64,000 nucleotides of DNA from Persicobacter sp. CCB-QB2. Lineage in GTDB: Bacteria; Bacteroidota; Bacteroidia; Cytophagales; Cyclobacteriaceae. The notes below the pieces were generated by a model. That model ran no database searches and had not been told where the DNA came from. It worked only from the letters and a program-made list of their open reading frames with translations. Positions 27,174-37,457 of this stretch are shown piece by piece; position 1 is the stretch's first letter, and each line of letters starts with the position of its first letter. The stretch is taken from assembly GCF_001274635.1 (NCBI RefSeq), contig NZ_LBGV01000001.1, forward strand, positions 1,178,001 through 1,242,000, in the 5' to 3' direction. A program made the position numbers and the translations under genes.

Positions 27174-27338
27174 GGTACTAGCTTTGTATTGGAGAATTCA
27201 CAATTCAGGCAGATGAGGTTTGGGTGTTCGGGCTCAAGATTAAAAGCCTGTTTCGCCCAAATTGGTTTGGTCTACTGCCTTAGAGAATATGTGAAAAGAT
27301 AATCAATTTCCTGATGATGCAGATCATCCCCTAAAGGA

Positions 27339-28682
27339 TTAATATGTTTCGGCAACTTGCTGAAGGTAGGCCATCATTCGACTACGGCAAGGGTGGTAGC
27401 TTCCATGGATGTTATTATTTAACCAGCTGAAGGTGAGTATGCGACCACTTTTGCATTTGAGGTAGCCACTCAGGCAATAGACGCCCGACATGCTGCCACT
27501 TTTTGCAAATAGAAAAGGGGCTTGGCCATTCGCAAGATCCTGAAGGGTGCCTTCGCCACCATTGTGCGGCAAAAGAGAGAATAATCGCTCATGATCTATT
27601 TCCGCCCAGGCTTGTTGCAGTAATTGGTTAAAGTGGAGGGGAGTGAATTGATTGTATCTCGAAAGGCCGGAGCCGTCAACCCATTTTGGGCTGGGCAAGC
27701 TGTCGGGGATGATGTTTTGCTTGGCCCAATCCAAGGCCTTATCGATGTTGATGGTATCCGACAGCTGGCCTGAGCACATGAGGAGGAGTTGCTCGGCGAA
27801 GAGATTGTCTGATGCTTTGAGCATTCGGCTTTGAAGGCTGTCGGTAGGAAGGGTGGCGAGGACGTCCCATTCTATGCCTTCCGGCAATTCATAATGCAAG
27901 GGCATGGGCATCAGTCTTTTGTTCAGGGCTTCAGCCAATAGTGGGCCATTGACGGTGAGCTGATTGGTGGCAAATGGTATTTTTTGCCGCTTGCTGCCTA
28001 TCGGACAGGCTGATGGATTGTAATATACCTTACCGCTATTAATATCCCGAAACATACATTTGCCTTCGGTGGTGGGTTGAGGGCTATTGTTGAACCAGGC
28101 CAAATCTGCTTTGGGCTTTAGCGCGAAGGGGTCCCAAGTGTACTCTACAAGATTTCCATGTATGGGCATCAAAGAGCGCTCCGGGCAATAGGCATAGCCG
28201 AAGTCATCCCAAGTCCAGCCATCACCCCAGGGGGAAGTCTCAAAAACCCGCGGAGCCAGGTGAATCATTTCCGGAGCTAGCAGGAAAAACTGTCGCGCCA
28301 GCTCATCTTCAAAGTCCGGATGGAAAAGGGTGGGATTGGCCGTGGGCTGAAGGATCAGATTTTGCCCTTCCCAGTGATAACGGAAAAGGGGAGCCTTTTT
28401 AGGCAATAGCTTTTCTCCGGTCATAAAGGTAAAGAGTTTTACATTGGAGGCCGGGGTAAACCACTGCGCGGCATTATATTGATCCAATAGTTCACCACTT
28501 TGGGCATCAGCCAGGACAAAGCCCATATGATGGGGGAATTGATCCGTTAGGTGTGCAATTCCGGAGGGGGCTTCCACCCTTGCTTGTGGCGCCTTCTTAC
28601 AGGAAAAAAAAAGCAGGAGGCTCAGGCTTAAAATCCAGGGAAAGGGGAAATATTTTGGGCAGATGCAGAATATATTTGGCAC
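27339..28682 (-). CDS. D-alanyl-D-alanine carboxypeptidase/endopeptidase (PBP4, S13 family)
   Basis: 447 residues. Peptidase family S13 (DacB/PBP4), which cuts D-Ala peptide bonds in peptidoglycan in the periplasm. The catalytic SxxK is in TPASNVKLF (Ser79, Lys82), the SxN in KASDNLFAEQ and the third motif is KSGS in FAKSGSMSGVYCLSGYL, instead of KTG. The N-terminus is a signal with lipobox LLFFSC (Cys28), so it is probably lipid-anchored. The start codon is GTG at 28682. It is shorter than E. coli DacB, with a reduced inserted domain. It is not in an operon. Confidence 0.9.
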   Translation of the reverse strand: MPNIFCICPKYFPFPWILSLSLLLFFSCKKAPQARVEAPSGIAHLTDQFPHHMGFVLADAQSGELLDQYNAAQWFTPASNVKLFTFMTGEKLLPKKAPLFRYHWEGQNLILQPTANPTLFHPDFEDELARQFFLLAPEMIHLAPRVFETSPWGDGWTWDDFGYAYCPERSLMPIHGNLVEYTWDPFALKPKADLAWFNNSPQPTTEGKCMFRDINSGKVYYNPSACPIGSKRQKIPFATNQLTVNGPLLAEALNKRLMPMPLHYELPEGIEWDVLATLPTDSLQSRMLKASDNLFAEQLLLMCSGQLSDTINIDKALDWAKQNIIPDSLPSPKWVDGSGLSRYNQFTPLHFNQLLQQAWAEIDHERLFSLLPHNGGEGTLQDLANGQAPFLFAKSGSMSGVYCLSGYLKCKSGRILTFSWLNNNIHGSYHPCRSRMMAYLQQVAETY

Positions 28683-28886
28683 TATGGGGAAAGCTAAAGG
28701 ACTGACGATTGATTACAGGGGTCAATTTAGAGAATATTTCTGAATGATAAAGGAGGAAGAGCGGCATTATGAGGCCTGTATGAGAGTGACGACAATTTTG
28801 GAAAGGGAGTTTAAGGCCTTTGGTGTTGGAAAATGGGTATTTGAAAACAAATATTTTATATTTGGATTACTTCAATAATATAAAGC

Positions 28887-30460
28887 ATGCGCAAAGCACT
28901 TCCGATCGGTATTCAGACTTTTGAAAAGTTAAAGGAAAAGGAATTTGAATTCCTTTACGTGGATAAGACGAAAGAAATTTTACAGCTGGTCAACCACCCG
29001 GGCTATATCTTTCTCTCCCGTCCGCGCCGTTTCGGGAAATCGATGCTGGTCTCTACCATGGCGGCTTTGTTTGAAGGTAAAAAGGATTTGTTCGAAGGAC
29101 TGTATATTGAAGAGCATTGGGACTGGGGTAAAACTTATCCCGTGATCCGGATGGATATGAGCGGGATTAATTATCAGTCCATCACAGATGTTCGGGGACA
29201 GCTGCAAAATATGCTGGCGCAAAACTGCCGGAAGTTTGAAGTGCCTGTAGAAGCCCTTTCTCATGCGGGTTTAGGCCCCAAGCTTGGGCAGTTGATTCAA
29301 CTCATTTCCGAAAAATACCAGCAACAGGTTGTTATTCTGATTGACGAATACGATAAAGCCATTCAGGATACCCTGAGTAAGGAAGGGGATCTGGCGGCTG
29401 AGGCGATGGAAGAGCTTCGGGGTTTTTACAGTGTCTTTAAACCCTACGATGAGTACATTCGCTTCTGCTTTATGACAGGCATTACTAAATTTGCCGGCAT
29501 GGGGCTCTTCAGCGGCGCGAATAATTTTAAGGATATCACCCTTTCAGCCAAATATGGTAGCATTTGTGGTTTCACGCAAGAGGAGTTGGAACGGGATTTT
29601 GCAGATTATCTGGAGGGCGTGGACCTGAAAAGGGTGAAACAGTGGTATAATGGTTATCAATATTTGGGAGATAAGATTTATAATCCTTTTGATGTTTTAT
29701 TGTTTCTCAGTGAAGAGGGTGTTTTCAGCAACTATTGGTGGGAGACAGGCACTCCTGGCTTTTTAGTGAAACTTTTCGAACAACAAAATTACCGTCCGCA
29801 GGAAATGGGCAAGATGGAACTGAAGGAGACACGGTTAAAGCAATTTACGCTGAAGAATCTGGATTTGGTTTCTCTGCTATGGCAAACAGGTTATCTGACC
29901 ATAACAGGAGTAAAACAAAACAGGGCGGGAGTAAATATTTATGAATTGGGTATTCCGAATCTGGAGGTACAAAATGCCCTGAACGCGCTGTTTTTTGAAA
30001 CGATATCCAGTACTCAGGTAGACGATTACACTCCTGATCATGTTCTTGATTCATTAAGTGACAATAAAATGGAGACTTTCGAACAGGCAATCCGTTCTTT
30101 ATTCGCTTCCATTCCTTATGAGAACTATTCCAAAAGTAATATCCAGCAGTTTGAGGGGTATTATGCCGCCATTCTTTTTACTTTTCTCTCCTCCTCCGGG
30201 TTGAAGGTGTATCCTGAGAAAAGTATTGCCATCGGCGGGTGGATATGACCATTGAAACGCCGGATTATCTCTATGTGCTGGAATTTAAAGTTGGAGGAGA
30301 AGGAAAGGCACTGGAACAGATTCATGAAAAGCGTTACTATGAACCTTATCTGTCGGATGGGCGGAAAGTAATCCTGATCGGGATGGATTTTGATGCGGAG
30401 CAGAAGAATCTGGGCGGATTTGAGTGGGAGGAGTTACCGGGAAATTTTAAGGGGAATTAA
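28887..30460 (+). pseudogene. AAA-ATPase-like / PD-(D/E)XK nuclease protein, frameshifted copy
   Basis: First of two tandem DUF1703-type genes. The ATPase part (RPRRFGKSMLVST P-loop, VVILIDEYDKAI Walker B) ends at a stop at 30248. The C-terminal nuclease-like part, with the EFK motif (YVLEFKVGGEGKALEQIHEKRYYEPYL), continues in another frame to 30460. Compared with the intact copy at 30559, one G is missing at about 30234 (ATCGG-CGGG against ATCGGGCGGG), within a nearly identical block. Either a recent mutation or a base-calling error. The role of this family, often multicopy in Bacteroidota, is unknown. Confidence 0.85.
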
Positions 30461-30558
30461 TTTACTATGGACATTATTCTATTTGCTATATAAGGAGATG
30501 AGGCGGGGAATCTCTTTTGAAAAATGCTTAATTTTACCTCTCAATAATGACTTTCAAT

Positions 30559-32130
30559 ATGCGCAAAGCACTTCCGATCGGTATTCAGACTTTTTCTGAG
30601 GTTCGAAATTCTTCTTCAGATTTCCTCTATGTGGATAAGACCGAGTCTGTTCATTTAATGTGCAGGCACAAGGGATACTATTTTCTCTCCCGTCCGCGCC
30701 GTTTCGGTAAATCGATGCTGGTCTCTACCATGGCGGCTTTGTTTGAAGGTAAAAGGGATTTGTTCGAAGGACTGTATATTGAAGAGCATTGGGACTGGGG
30801 TAAAACTTATCCCGTGATCCGGATGGATATGAGCGGGATTAATTATCAAACCATTCAGGATGTACAGGGCCAGCTGCAAAATATGCTGGCGCAAAACTGC
30901 CGGAAGTTTGAAGTACCTGTAGAAGCCCTTACTCATACGGGTTTAGGCCCGAAGCTTGGGCAGTTGATTCAACTCATTTCCGAAAAATACCAGCAACAGG
31001 TCGTCATTCTGATTGACGAATACGATAAAGCCATTCAGGATACGTTGAGTAAGGAAGGGGAGTTGGCGGCTGAGGCGATGGAAGAGCTTCGGGGTTTTTA
31101 CAGTGTCTTTAAACCCTACGATGAGTACATTCGCTTCTGCTTTATGACAGGCATCACTAAATTTGCCGGCATGGGGCTCTTTAGCGGGGCAAATAATTTT
31201 GATGATATCACCCTTGATCCGGATTATGCCTCCATTGTTGGTTTTACGCAGTATGAATTGGAACACAGTTTTGGCAGTTACTTCGATGGGGTGGACATGG
31301 AGAAGGTGAAACAGTGGTATAATGGTTATGCTTATCTGGGAGAAAAAATTTACAACCCCTTTGATGTACTGTTGTTTCTGAAAAAGAAAAATACCTTTGC
31401 CAATTATTGGTGGGAAACGGGTACTCCGGGCTTTTTGGTGAAGCTTTTTGAGCAGCAAAATTACCGCCCGCAGGAATTGGGAAAGATGGAGTTGAAGGAG
31501 ACGCGCCTAAAGCAATTTACCCTTAAGAATCTGGATTTGGTTTCTCTGCTTTGGCAGTCCGGATACTTAACCATTACAGGCACCCGACAGGATTTTTTGG
31601 GGATGACTTACTATCAGTTAGGTGTGCCCAATTTGGAAGTTCAAAATGCACTGAATGAGCTCTTTTTTGAGACCATAGTAAAGGCACCGTCGGGAGATTT
31701 TGGAATTGAAAAGGGAGGGTTGGCCTTATATGAAAAGGATATGGAGGCTTTCGAACAGGCAATCCGTTCTATGTTCGCTTCCATTCCCTATGAGAACTAT
31801 TCCAAAAGTAATATTCAGCAGTTTGAGGGGTATTATGCCGCCATTCTTTTTACTTTTCTCTCCTCCTCCGGGTTGAAGGTGTATCCTGAGAAAAGTATTG
31901 CCATCGGGCGGGTGGATATGACCATTGAAACGCCGGATTATCTCTATGTGCTGGAATTTAAAGTTGGAGGAGAAGGAAAGGCACTGGAACAGATTCATGA
32001 AAAGCGTTACTATGAACCTTATTTGTCGGATGGGCGGAAAATAATCCTGATCGGGATGGATTTTGATGCGGAGCAGAAGAATCTGGGCGGATTTGAGTGG
32101 GAGGAGCTCGAATCCGGATTAATTAACTAA
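30559..32130 (+). CDS. AAA-ATPase-like / PD-(D/E)XK nuclease protein, intact copy
   Basis: 523 residues from the ATG at 30559, chosen because the tandem copy starts with the same MRKALPIGIQTF (an ATG at 30547 is also possible). An AAA-ATPase-like domain fills about residues 1-280 (P-loop RPRRFGKS at 45-52, Walker B LIDEYD at 151-156), followed by a helical region and a C-terminal PD-(D/E)XK nuclease-like domain (VDMTIE...YVLEFK...Q-I...YY). The arrangement is that of the DUF1703 family. Its sequence is nearly identical to the upstream copy at both ends and diverged in the middle, suggesting gene conversion. No cognate partner is evident apart from the small core-binding-domain gene 24 bp downstream. 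Confidence 0.9.
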   Translation: MRKALPIGIQTFSEVRNSSSDFLYVDKTESVHLMCRHKGYYFLSRPRRFGKSMLVSTMAALFEGKRDLFEGLYIEEHWDWGKTYPVIRMDMSGINYQTIQDVQGQLQNMLAQNCRKFEVPVEALTHTGLGPKLGQLIQLISEKYQQQVVILIDEYDKAIQDTLSKEGELAAEAMEELRGFYSVFKPYDEYIRFCFMTGITKFAGMGLFSGANNFDDITLDPDYASIVGFTQYELEHSFGSYFDGVDMEKVKQWYNGYAYLGEKIYNPFDVLLFLKKKNTFANYWWETGTPGFLVKLFEQQNYRPQELGKMELKETRLKQFTLKNLDLVSLLWQSGYLTITGTRQDFLGMTYYQLGVPNLEVQNALNELFFETIVKAPSGDFGIEKGGLALYEKDMEAFEQAIRSMFASIPYENYSKSNIQQFEGYYAAILFTFLSSSGLKVYPEKSIAIGRVDMTIETPDYLYVLEFKVGGEGKALEQIHEKRYYEPYLSDGRKIILIGMDFDAEQKNLGGFEWEELESGLIN

Positions 32131-32154
32131 TTAAATTTAAAATCAAATATTATT

Positions 32155-32589
32155 ATGATGGACGAATATGAGCAATGGCAGGCAGAAGTGAAAAAACTTC
32201 AGGAGGAGAATGAAGGCATTTTGAAAGGATTTCATGATTATCTTGAACGATCAGGGCTTTCGAAGAAAACCATCAGAGTGCATGTAGGTAATATTGAATT
32301 TTTTGGCAATGATTACCTTACCCGCGAAGACCCTACTTCACTGGCTGATGGTTGGTCGATGATTGATGAGTTTTTAGGATACTATTTTGTCCGAAAATGT
32401 ATGTGGTCTAGCCCTGCAACGACCAGACAATATATCACTAGCTTCAAAAAATTCTACGCTTATTACTATGAGGTTGGAGGTATTAGTAAAGAAACCTTGG
32501 AAAAGGTGAAATTTGAATTGAAGGAGGGAAAAGAAGATTGGATAGATGCTCATGGGGAGCTGGATGAGCTTTTGGGCTGGGATTGGTAA
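32155..32589 (+). CDS. small protein resembling a tyrosine-recombinase core-binding domain
   Basis: 144 residues, all alpha-helical in appearance. The segment FHDYLERSGLSKKTIRVHVGNIEFFGNDYL followed by TRQYITSFKKFYAYYYEVG resembles the N-terminal SAM-like (core-binding) domain of phage-type integrases. The catalytic R-H-R-Y domain is entirely absent and the protein ends normally at GWDW, so it is a stand-alone domain rather than an integrase. It starts 24 bp after the intact AAA/nuclease gene and could be its partner. The final 40 bp overlap a convergent broken gene. Confidence 0.68.
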   Translation: MMDEYEQWQAEVKKLQEENEGILKGFHDYLERSGLSKKTIRVHVGNIEFFGNDYLTREDPTSLADGWSMIDEFLGYYFVRKCMWSSPATTRQYITSFKKFYAYYYEVGGISKETLEKVKFELKEGKEDWIDAHGELDELLGWDW

Positions 32590-33049
32590 GTGATATTGTT
32601 TGTTTCTTTTGTCGAATTAATTACCGACAAGGGAGGTTTACGATAGGCTTCCCAATGTTCAAGTAGTATCGCCCCGTCGGTGTGATTCAGCCGGAATCTT
32701 ACTTTTATCGGAATCAACAAAGTGAACTTCATGGAACTTTTTAAGGATGCTCTCTGGCTTTCCTGGGTAGAGAGTTGTTCAATATCGGTGTAGGGAATGT
32801 AAAGTGGTGACTTACCAAAGAGATTCAGCTGAATGCCTTCGCTGCCGATGAGTAGCTGATCTAATCCCTTTCTACTTTGATAAGTGTATAGGGTTAAATT
32901 CTTGATTTGACAGCTATGGCTGATCTTTAGGTCCTTTGGCTGCCAAACTCCTCCTGAAGCAGGTCCATTATTCTGTGCGTTTTATAAAGGGAAAAAGCAA
33001 ATAAACCCACGACAGTTAAAAATGGAAGAATGCTGATAATGTGCTCCAT
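32550..33049 (-). pseudogene. frameshifted small membrane protein (unlisted)
   Basis: From the ATG at 33049 the frame gives MEHIISILPFLTVVGLFAFSLYKTHRIMDLLQEEFG, an N-terminal membrane segment, but stops at 32927. Another frame then reads on without an ATG as QPKDLKISHSCQIKNLTLYT...LFGKSPLYIPYTDIEQL...KFTLLIPIKVRFRL to a stop at 32550. Adding one G to the GG opposite 32943-32944 joins both into a single protein of about 166 residues (TM helix plus a beta-rich cytoplasmic domain). The family is not recognised. It overlaps the convergent core-binding-domain gene by 40 bp. Confidence 0.6.
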
Positions 33050-33237
33050 GGTTTTGATAGCGTTAAAAAGCGTTTAAAAAGTAATCACGGACATTGGCTT
33101 TCCAGCCTTAAAAAAATAAGATATCAAAATCGGTAGAGTAATAAAACAGAGAAGATCAATAATGATAGGTGGGCCGGGCAATTTCATATTGAAGCCTTTT
33201 TTTTGTCATTATAGTGAAAGCTTCCCTTAAAATAAGC

Positions 33238-33277
33238 ATAAAAAAATCCCCCGCACCGGACTGGTACGGGGGATTTT
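33238..33277 (-). terminator. Rho-independent terminator of purL
   Basis: Stem AAAATCCCCCG / CGGGGGATTTT with extra pairing inside (ACC / GGT) and T runs on both strands. It sits 25 bp past the purL stop and could act in both directions. Confidence 0.8.
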
Positions 33278-33301
33278 CATTTTTATTAAAAAGCTGAACG
33301 C

Positions 33302-36300
33302 TTATTTCTCTTTTTTGGTTGCTTCTACCCATTGGCGAGCATTAACGAATGCTTCGATCCACGGAGTAACTTCATCATTCTTACGGTTGGTTGGGTATTT
33401 GGCCCAGTTCCAGGGGAAGATCGCACGCTCCAGGTGAGGCATCATCGCTAAATGACGACCATCGTTAGAAGCGATACCGGCAACATTATAATCAGAACCG
33501 TTAGGGTTCGCTGGGTAAGTCTCATAGGAGTATTTACCGATAATGTTGTAGGACTCTTCCGCATAAGGCAAGTTAAATTTACCTTCACCGTGGGCAATCC
33601 ATACACCCAAACGAGATCCTGATAAGCTGGACAGCATTACAGAGTCGTTTTGAGGAATGGTCATGTTCACGAAGCCGGATTCAAACTTGTGCGAGTCGTT
33701 GTGCAACATAGCAGGTTTCTCTTCATGATCAGGGTTGATCAATCCAAGTTCAATCATCAACTGACAGCCGTTGCAAACCCCCAAAGAAAGGGTGTCAGGA
33801 CGTGTGAAGAAGTTATCCAAAGCTTCTTTTGCTTTCGGGTTGAAAAGGAAAGCTCCGGCCCAACCTTTGGCAGAACCTAACACATCAGAGTTAGAGAAAC
33901 CACCAACGAAAACAATCAGATTCACGTCTTCCAAAGTCTCACGTCCGGCGATCAAGTCGGTCATGTGAACGTCTTTCACGTCGAAGCCAGCCAAGAACAT
34001 GGAATAGGCCATTTCACGATCACCATTTACCCCTTTTTCACGGATGATGGCCGCTTTGATACCGGACTCACCTTTGCGATCCTGCGTCAAGCCGTAATCA
34101 GCCAATTTACCGGTGAACTCGGTGTTGAAAGTGAAGCGAAGTGGAGATTTTTTGTAAGATTCAAAACGCTCTGAAGCCAATTCCTCACCTGACTGGTGAC
34201 GATCCAACAAGTAAGAAGTCTTGAACCATACATCACGAAGTTCCGCTACCGGGATGAAGAACTTGGTGCCGCCATTGCGAACGGCCAATTCTTTATCTTC
34301 TACCGGAATACCGATCAATTTAGCATTGATACCTGCCTTCTCGAAGAATTCAGTAACATAAGCCTCATCATTCACCTGCAACAACACACCGCTGTTTTCT
34401 GCGAACAATACTTTGATCAGGTCTTCTTCCTCAATGCCGGTCAAGTCTACATCAGCAGCGATATTTTGCTCTGCAAAACACATTTCCAACAAAGCGGTAA
34501 TCAAACCACCGGCAGAAATATCGTGCCCTGCTACAATTTTATCTTCCATGATCAACGTCTGAATAGCGTTGAAGGCATTTTTGAAGTATTCAGGGTCCTT
34601 TACGGTAGGAGCAGATTCCCCCAATTTGTTTTGTGCCTGCGCAAAAGCAGATCCACCCAAATTCAAGGCGTCGGAAGAAAGGTCGATGTAGAAGATTGGC
34701 TTATCTTCGCCTTTCTGCAATACCGGCTCCACTACTTTTTTCACGTCTGCTACTTCACCAGCAGCAGAGATAATAACTGTACCCGGTGCAATAACGGTTT
34801 CGTCCTTGTATTTCTGCGTCATCGACATGGAATCTTTTCCTGTCGGGATGTTAATGCCCAATGCAATGGCGAAATCAGAAGCTGCTTTTACTGCATCGTA
34901 AAGGCGAGCGTCCTCTCCTTCATTTTTACATGGCCACATCCAGTTGGCAGAAAGGGATACGCCGTTCATTTGGTGGGTTAATGGTGCCCAAACCAAGTTG
35001 GTTAAAGATTCCGCAATAGAATTAACAGAACCTGCTTTAGGATCAATCAATCCGGATACCGGATCGTGACCGATCGCCGTAGCTACACCACCCTTACCTT
35101 TGTAATCCATCGCCATAACACCGACGTTGTTCAAAGGTAATTGCAAAGCACCAGCAGTCTGTTGCTTGGCTACTTTACCCGTTACAGAACGGTCTACTTT
35201 GTTCGTTAACCAGTCTTTACAAGCTACAGATTCCAGTTGCAATACGTCAACTAGGTAATCCAATAGTTGCTCTGAGCTATATTCCAAAGCGGCATATTTT
35301 TCATCTTTGGCATTGTCTTTCATGATGGTCTTCGGTGGGTTACCGAACATGTCCGCCAATTCCAAATCGATAGGGTTTTCTCCTGTTTGCTGATCCTCGA
35401 AAGTGAATCGCATGTCACCTGTAGCTTCCCCTACATCATAAATAGGAGCACGCTCGCGGTCACCAATACGCTTCAACTCTTCAATGTCATCGCCCTTCAT
35501 CACAAGACCCATACGTTCCTGAGATTCGTTACCAACAATCTCTTTTCCGGAAAGGGTAGGGTCACCTACAGGCAATTTACGAAGGTCAATTTTACCACCT
35601 ACTTCCTCTACCAATTCAGATAGGGAGTTTAAGTGTCCACCAGCACCGTGGTCGTGGATAGAAACGATGGTGTTCTTATCTGACTCTACCAATGCACGGA
35701 TGGCATTCATGGCACGTTTCTGCATCTCTGGGTTGGAGCGCTGAACCGCATTTAACTCAATCGCAGAAGAAAACTCCCCGGTATCTACAGAAGAAACGGC
35801 GCCACCACCCATACCAATACGGTAGTTGTCACCACCCATCACGACGATGCGATCACCTTTGGAAACGGCTTTCTTCAATGCGTGCTCGTGCTTGGCAAAA
35901 CCAACACCACCGGCCAGCATGATTACCTTGTCGAATCCTAATTTTCGGTCGTTTTCTTCATGCTCGAAGGTTAAAACAGAACCGGTGATCAATGGCTGAC
36001 CAAATTTGTTACCGAAATCAGAAGCTCCGTTGGAAGCTTTGATCAAAATTTCGATAGGAGTTTGGTATAACCAAGGACGTGGTTGAATATTCTTTTCCCA
36101 GTTACGACCTTCCTCCAAACGAGAGTAAGGCGTCATGTAAACGGCAGTACCTGCCAATGGCAAAGATCCCTGCCCCCCTGCTAAACGGTCGCGAATCTCT
36201 CCTCCCGCGCCGGTTGCCGCACCGTTGAATGGCTCCACAGTCGTTGGGAAGTTGTGAGTCTCTGCTTTAATGGAAATTACTGAATCAATCTCTTTGGTTT

Positions 36301-36997
36301 CAAAGAAGTCCGGCTTGTCCTGAGTCTTAGGCGCAAATTGCTCAATCTTCGGACCTTTGATAAATGCCACATTATCTTTGTATGCAGACACCAAATGGTT
36401 CGGATGTTCATTTGAAGTCTTGCGAATCATTTTGAACAAAGACTCTTCCTTTTCTTCTCCGTCAATGACGAAGGTCCCGTTGAAGATTTTGTGACGACAG
36501 TGCTCTGAATTTACCTGAGAGAATCCGAAAACCTCAGAGTCCGTAAGCTTACGGCCCAATTTCTCGGTTAATCCTTCCAGGTATTTGATTTCTTCCTCAC
36601 TTAATGCCAATCCTTCTGATTGATTGTAAGCGGCGATGTCCTCGATATACACAACCGCCTCAGGCGCTTTGTGAATATCAAAAACTTCCTGATCCAGCCC
36701 GTTGTATTTGGCTTCCAGCATTGGATCAAAAGTAGCATTCTCCTCTTTTAGCAGAAATTGCTCGATACGAATGATACCTTCGATACCCATATTCTGGGTG
36801 ATTTCCACCGCATTGGTGCTCCATGGGGTGATCATCTCCTTACGCGGGCCGATGAACGTGCCTTCGACTGTTGTTCCGTCAACTTGCGTTGCGTTACCAA
36901 ACAGCCATGTTAATTTGTTGCGGTCTTGCTCATTTAAAGGCTTCTGAGCTTCCACCACAAAGAAATTTTTGTGTACGCCTTGATAGAATGTGATCAT
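33302..36997 (-). CDS. purL: phosphoribosylformylglycinamidine synthase, single-chain
   Basis: A large PurL (1231 aa) that converts FGAR and glutamine to FGAM in purine synthesis. It combines the synthetase halves (N-terminal region, then ISIKAETHNFPTTVEPFNGAATGAGGEIRD near residue 270) with a C-terminal class I glutamine amidotransferase (VFVGGFSNSDVLGSAKGWAG, then the nucleophile in LGVCNGCQLMIELG, and AHGEGKF). The start is taken at 36997 (MITFYQGVHKNFF). The frame runs to 37048, but a promoter box covers that point. Single-chain PurL occurs in Proteobacteria and Bacteroidota. No other pur gene is adjacent. Confidence 0.96.
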   Translation of the reverse strand: MITFYQGVHKNFFVVEAQKPLNEQDRNKLTWLFGNATQVDGTTVEGTFIGPRKEMITPWSTNAVEITQNMGIEGIIRIEQFLLKEENATFDPMLEAKYNGLDQEVFDIHKAPEAVVYIEDIAAYNQSEGLALSEEEIKYLEGLTEKLGRKLTDSEVFGFSQVNSEHCRHKIFNGTFVIDGEEKEESLFKMIRKTSNEHPNHLVSAYKDNVAFIKGPKIEQFAPKTQDKPDFFETKEIDSVISIKAETHNFPTTVEPFNGAATGAGGEIRDRLAGGQGSLPLAGTAVYMTPYSRLEEGRNWEKNIQPRPWLYQTPIEILIKASNGASDFGNKFGQPLITGSVLTFEHEENDRKLGFDKVIMLAGGVGFAKHEHALKKAVSKGDRIVVMGGDNYRIGMGGGAVSSVDTGEFSSAIELNAVQRSNPEMQKRAMNAIRALVESDKNTIVSIHDHGAGGHLNSLSELVEEVGGKIDLRKLPVGDPTLSGKEIVGNESQERMGLVMKGDDIEELKRIGDRERAPIYDVGEATGDMRFTFEDQQTGENPIDLELADMFGNPPKTIMKDNAKDEKYAALEYSSEQLLDYLVDVLQLESVACKDWLTNKVDRSVTGKVAKQQTAGALQLPLNNVGVMAMDYKGKGGVATAIGHDPVSGLIDPKAGSVNSIAESLTNLVWAPLTHQMNGVSLSANWMWPCKNEGEDARLYDAVKAASDFAIALGINIPTGKDSMSMTQKYKDETVIAPGTVIISAAGEVADVKKVVEPVLQKGEDKPIFYIDLSSDALNLGGSAFAQAQNKLGESAPTVKDPEYFKNAFNAIQTLIMEDKIVAGHDISAGGLITALLEMCFAEQNIAADVDLTGIEEEDLIKVLFAENSGVLLQVNDEAYVTEFFEKAGINAKLIGIPVEDKELAVRNGGTKFFIPVAELRDVWFKTSYLLDRHQSGEELASERFESYKKSPLRFTFNTEFTGKLADYGLTQDRKGESGIKAAIIREKGVNGDREMAYSMFLAGFDVKDVHMTDLIAGRETLEDVNLIVFVGGFSNSDVLGSAKGWAGAFLFNPKAKEALDNFFTRPDTLSLGVCNGCQLMIELGLINPDHEEKPAMLHNDSHKFESGFVNMTIPQNDSVMLSSLSGSRLGVWIAHGEGKFNLPYAEESYNIIGKYSYETYPANPNGSDYNVAGIASNDGRHLAMMPHLERAIFPWNWAKYPTNRKNDEVTPWIEAFVNARQWVEATKKEK

Positions 36998-37045
36998 CCT
37001 TATAAGAAAATTTGAACGGTTAAGGGATTGATTCCTTTCAAGCGG

Positions 37046-37053
37046 CAAAAATA
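37046..37053 (-). promoter_or_regulatory. -7 promoter box of purL
   Basis: Minus-strand TATTTTTG (CAAAAATA on plus), a TAnnTTTG match about 49 bp before the ATG at 36997. I see no convincing purine riboswitch in the 48-bp leader. The stretch 37054-37457 is otherwise empty. Confidence 0.45.
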
Positions 37054-37457
37054 GCAGTTTATATTGGAAGGAAAATGATTTGGGGTGGAAAAAATAGCTG
37101 TTTCTGCAAGTTTTTTTGGTAAGAGGTATGGGGTGGGTTAGGAATGTATCCTGTTTTTATGATTTTTGTCCGCTTTTAGTGTTTTGTAGGATGTGAAAAC
37201 ACCTCCGAATTACTGTGTAGGGGACTTGATGTTGATTTTGGGCGTCATTTTGAAGGCGGTCCTTTACAAGGTTTGAATAGGATATTTTCTGAATAGCGGC
37301 TAAAGTTCTGTTGATCAGGGAAATTGTTGATTGAAGGGTGAAGTGTATATGGAAATGCTTCTTGGGGATTTTGTTTTTTATTGAACGGGTGTAGCACTTT
37401 ATGGGAAAAACGAATGTTTTTCGTAGTTTATTCTGTTAGGAAAAACGTTTGCATAAA

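Noticed and set aside
32941-33049. A separate 40-aa single-membrane-span protein
   Set aside because: It would end in the middle of a region whose other frame continues as protein-like sequence without a start codon; a broken longer gene explains both better.
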